Assembly (NCBI GenBank): GCA_945888595.1
Contig: CAMDAO010000017.1
Coordinates: forward strand, 1-34,637
Direction of reading: 5' to 3'
Length of the DNA: 34,637 bases
Origin: Chryseobacterium gleum
Lineage (GTDB): Bacteria > Bacteroidota > Bacteroidia > Flavobacteriales_D > Crocinitomicaceae
This document shows, in pieces, positions 32,470 to 34,637 of this stretch; positions within the stretch are counted from its first letter, which is position 1; each line of letters starts with the position of its first letter. The notes under the pieces are model-generated. The model ran no database searches. It worked only from the letters and a program-made list of their open reading frames with translations, and was not told the DNA's origin. Position numbers and translations under genes: made by a program.

Positions 32470-32665
32470 GTTAGTTGGTGTTGACCGATTGCTTTTTCTT
32501 TTTATAGGTGATAAAGTAACTCAAATCTCTTTTTTCATTTCTTCTTCCATTTTTCATTTTTCATTTTTCGCTATTTTAGTTCGTTCTACTATACAACTTC
32601 CTTACCCGTCGTCCTTCAGCCGATGGACAGGAAAATTAAAAGCAAGATGTCTTGACTAACCTTTG
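32470..32665. other. Intergenic, no recognised gene
   Basis: AT-rich sequence containing repeated CATTTTTCATTTTTC words. A short open frame here has no recognisable protein features. Nothing else is supported. Confidence 0.4.
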
Positions 32666-32896
32666 TTATTCAAATTCGCACGGCGAAGCCTTGTTGTTTA
32701 GCTTATTCATGGTTTCCGTTTTTTCCGTTTGTTTGGTTCCAACCCTAAATGTGTATACAATTTCCATTTTTCCAATCTTGCAACAGGGGCAAACAGTAAA
32801 ATCTTTTCCATACTTCTCAAGCATCCGTTGACTTGCAGGAATGCGAACCACCACTTTTAAAGGTGTTAATTTCAGGGCTTTTCGAATGGCTTCCAA
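32666..32896 (-). pseudogene. C-terminal remnant of an IS91-family-like transposase
   Basis: About 76 residues in which LTPLKVVVRIPASQRMLEKYG is followed by CPCCKIGKME, the pattern found at the C-terminus of IS91-type Y2 transposases. The catalytic and zinc-finger N-terminal parts are missing. The frame is cut off at about 32,897 where IS1182-like sequence begins. Confidence 0.6.
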
Positions 32897-32897
32897 C

Positions 32898-33217
32898 CGT
32901 TTAAATACCCATAAAAATAAAGTTTCAAAAACACTTTGGGATTAAAGGCAGGTCTTCCTTCGGTTTTCAAGGTGGCTATCTCAAAACCCAATTTATCAAG
33001 TTCCAATTGCTCCACAAATGCATCCACAAACCGCACAGCATTTTCTTTCTCAATAAATTCCTCCATGCTACGCATCTGAATTTGAAACCAATCTTGAACA
33101 CCTAAATAGCTCATGCTTATGGGTTTATCTTACATAAATATACGGGATTTGTAGGTGGTTATTAAACTTTAATTACTATATTTATGAACTGATTAGTGTT
33201 GGTTTTTTCACAGACTG
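32898..33217 (-). mobile_element. IS1182-like element, copy 2 (truncated)
   Basis: The right-hand 320 bp of the element, nearly identical to copy 1, including the end TTTTTTCACAGACTG and the first 72 codons of the transposase (start 33114). It breaks into the IS91-like remnant at YGYLNG. The outer flank is ACGTTTGC, again beginning with a CGTT core. Confidence 0.82.
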
Positions 33218-33286
33218 ACGTTTGCAATAATACTAAAAATCGTAGAAAAATAGAACGAGAATAATTTTTAAGATTTTCAATTTGAT

Positions 33287-33294
33287 TATATTTG
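33287..33294 (+). promoter_or_regulatory. Candidate -7 box of the zeta-toxin gene
   Basis: TATATTTG, full match to TAnnTTTG, only 5 bp before the ATG at 33300, so the transcript may be almost leaderless. Confidence 0.35.
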
Positions 33295-33299
33295 CAATT

Positions 33300-33884
33300 A
33301 TGAATAAGAACCTTTATATAATTGCAGGTTGCAATGGAGCAGGAAAAACAACCGCTTCTTTTACTATTCTGCCAGAAATTTTGGATTGTAAAGAGTTTGT
33401 AAATGCTGACGAAATAGCAAAAGGTCTATCACCATTTCAACCCGAAAAAGTTTCTTTTGAAGCAGGTAGAATTATGATACGTCGAGTAAATGAGCTACTT
33501 GTTATGAATAAAAATTTTGCTTTCGAAACTACATTGGCTACTAAAAGTTACAAATCAAAAGTGATTAATGCTCAAAAAAACAACTATACGGTTACGTTGC
33601 TTTTCTTTTGGTTGCAAAACGTAGATTTAGCAATTGAAAGAGTCAAAAATAGAGTGTCGGAAGGCGGTCATAATATTGAAAATGAGGTTATTCGAAGAAG
33701 ATACAAGAATGGGATAAAAAACTTATTTGAAATTTATATTTCCATTGTTGACGAAGTGATGATTTTTGATAATTCAGCGGGAAAACCTGAATTAATAGCA
33801 GAAAAAACATTGGAATCAGAAGTGAATATTTTAAGTGAAATTAAATTCAATAAACTAAAAAATTACTACCATGAAAACTCATAA
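33300..33884 (+). CDS. Zeta-toxin-family kinase
   Basis: 194 residues from the ATG at 33300 (an upstream in-frame start is less likely because it lies inside the promoter-like box). P-loop AGCNGAGKTT (K16, T17), NADEIA with D37, and FAFETTLAT are typical of zeta toxins, which phosphorylate UDP-N-acetylglucosamine or related substrates. Standalone zeta-like kinases that are not toxins also occur. The gene lies just beyond IS copy 2 and ends 14 bp inside the next small gene. Confidence 0.82.
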   Translation: MNKNLYIIAGCNGAGKTTASFTILPEILDCKEFVNADEIAKGLSPFQPEKVSFEAGRIMIRRVNELLVMNKNFAFETTLATKSYKSKVINAQKNNYTVTLLFFWLQNVDLAIERVKNRVSEGGHNIENEVIRRRYKNGIKNLFEIYISIVDEVMIFDNSAGKPELIAEKTLESEVNILSEIKFNKLKNYYHENS

Positions 33885-34017
33885 AAGAACACAAAACCAA
33901 ACTAAAATATTGGAGGGAATGGACAAAGTTTATGAAAAATTAATTGAGTTCAAAAAGAAAATGAATAGCGATTTGATTATATTGAAAGATAATCAAATCA
34001 TACGAATTAAACCATAA
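33871..34017 (+). CDS. Small protein overlapping the zeta-toxin gene, candidate antitoxin
   Basis: 48 residues, highly basic, starting MKTHKRTQNQTKILEGMDKV and ending KDNQIIRIKP. It overlaps the toxin gene by 14 bp and so is likely coupled to it. No domain is recognised. Antitoxins of zeta-like proteins usually precede the toxin, so this role is only a possibility. Confidence 0.5.
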   Translation: MKTHKRTQNQTKILEGMDKVYEKLIEFKKKMNSDLIILKDNQIIRIKP

Positions 34018-34055
34018 AGGAAGCTCTCTTGCCTCAAGCTGTAAGCATTTTTTTT

Positions 34056-34376
34056 TCAGGTAATATAATTGTACTTGAAAATAGAAAAGCACGCATAAAG
34101 TGTTAAAATTGACTCCTTTATTTTTGACACTAAGCCTTTAGGGTGTTTTGGTTCCCATTTCTTAATTTTTTCCAATAACTTTTCTATTCCTAGTAAATTG
34201 ATGGCCCGTTTCATAGTATAAACCGTCATAATTAATACCATTTCACCGTTTACTTTTTCAAGTTCCAATTGCTCCACAAATGCATCCACAAACCGCACAG
34301 CATTTTCTTTCTCAATAAATTCCTCCATGCTACGCATCTGAATTTGAAACCGATCTTGAACACCTAAATAGCTCAT
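34056..34376 (-). pseudogene. Internally deleted IS1182-family transposase
   Basis: The first 39 residues (to FVEQLEL) match copy 1, then the frame joins directly to EKVNGEMVLIMTVYTMKRAIN, the C-terminal region of copy 1. The middle of about 1.25 kb is missing. The junction falls in TTTTTCAAGTTCC, where copy 1 has TCAAGT at both deletion ends. No catalytic core remains. Confidence 0.8.
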
Positions 34377-34479
34377 AATTATGGATTTATTTTACTTAAA
34401 TATACGGGATTTGTAGGTAGTTATTAAACTTTAATTACTATATTTATGTACTGATTAGTGTTGGTTTTTTCACAGACTG
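34140..34479 (-). mobile_element. IS1182-like element, copy 3 (MITE-like deletion derivative)
   Basis: About 340 bp aligned to both ends of copy 1. The right end TTTTTTCACAGACTG is intact and followed by CCGTTATAAG. The left end could not be placed: sequence before about 34,140 does not resemble copy 1. Confidence 0.7.
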
Positions 34480-34520
34480 CCGTTATAAGAAATTGCCTGA
34501 GTTCACGCTTCGGGTCTGGG
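34480..34520 (+). repeat. Possible relic of an attC-like left arm
   Basis: CGTTATAAGAAATTGCC followed by GAGTTCACGCTTCG resembles the left arm and loop start of the attC-like sites (TTTAAGAAATTGGCG, GTTCAGTGCTTCG). No matching right arm is present, so it would be a decayed or cut site. Confidence 0.4.
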
Positions 34521-34570
34521 GAAATCGATAAATTTTTAAATTTCCTTAATGGAAAGTTACATATTTTCGC

Positions 34571-34578
34571 TATTTTTG
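34571..34578 (+). promoter_or_regulatory. Candidate -7 box before the last gene
   Basis: TATTTTTG, full match to TAnnTTTG, 26 bp before the ATG at 34604. Confidence 0.4.
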
Positions 34579-34603
34579 ATTAATAAACAAAAAATAAAAC
34601 AAA

Positions 34604-34637
34604 ATGAAACAAAATTTTCTAATTATAGTATTAACAG
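34604..34637 (+). CDS. Start of a gene cut by the window end
   Basis: Only MKQNFLIIVLT is visible. The Lys-Gln start and hydrophobic run suggest a signal peptide or membrane segment. No function can be given. Confidence 0.45.
   Translation, partial: MKQNFLIIVLT

Noticed and set aside
1-34637. tRNA, rRNA or other known structured RNA genes
   Set aside because: No tRNA cloverleaf or rRNA-like conserved words were recognised on either strand by eye.

Overview
The window is low-GC DNA from a member of the Bacteroidota, probably a Flavobacteriia-like lineage. Signs of this are TAnnTTTG-type -7 promoter boxes, the near absence of Shine-Dalgarno sites, three exported proteins with type IX secretion (T9SS) C-terminal sorting domains, and a DAHP synthase fused to a C-terminal chorismate mutase. 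The species cannot be fixed from the sequence.

Region 1 (1-10.9 kb) is a core aromatic amino acid locus. After an exported TPR/PD40 protein comes a complete minus-strand trp operon, transcribed trpE-trpG-trpD-trpC-trpF-trpB-trpA. Diverging from it on the plus strand is a two-gene operon of DAHP synthase-chorismate mutase and aroA. The 400-bp divergent region holds two ribosome-type attenuators that ordinary gene calling would miss. On the trp side is a 22-codon leader with four Trp codons followed by a terminator. On the aro side is a 15-codon leader containing Phe-Tyr-Trp-Trp, also followed by a terminator.

Region 2 (10.98-26.07 kb) is the most interesting part: an integron-like cassette array. 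A 473-aa tyrosine recombinase with two N-terminal HARP-like repeats is followed by a single attachment site at 12,570. Five cassettes follow, all oriented with the recombinase, and each ends in an attC-like site. All five sites have the same plan: a 20-nt imperfect stem with an A.C mismatch always at stem position 14, a 72-75-nt loop, and a 5-nt AAAAC or GACAC spacer just before the GTT crossover. In every cassette the first 9 bases are the exact reverse complement of the 9 bases that open its own 3' site, which is the signature expected if cassettes move as circles. Cargo: (1) a 6.5-kb operon encoding a bacterial ubiquitin-like conjugation system (JAB protease, E2-like, small protein, E1-like, Ig-like protein, DUF4407, DUF4236, DUF6804); (2) an exported beta-helix protein; (3) a mercaptopyruvate-type sulfurtransferase; (4) a GIY-YIG protein; (5) two exported enzymes with T9SS tails.

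Region 3 (26.07-34.6 kb) is accessory DNA. A decayed IS1182-like element sits at the crossover point of the fifth attC-like site. Beyond it lie an arsenic-resistance operon (arsR, DUF6428, arsenate reductase-like, ACR3 pump, metallophosphoesterase, DUF2490), an IS91-like transposase remnant, a second IS1182-like fragment, a zeta-toxin gene with a small overlapping partner, a third and internally deleted IS1182-like copy, a possible attC relic, and the start of another exported protein. A second family of covarying hairpins lies just inside both ends of the ubiquitin-like operon and both ends of the arsenic operon.
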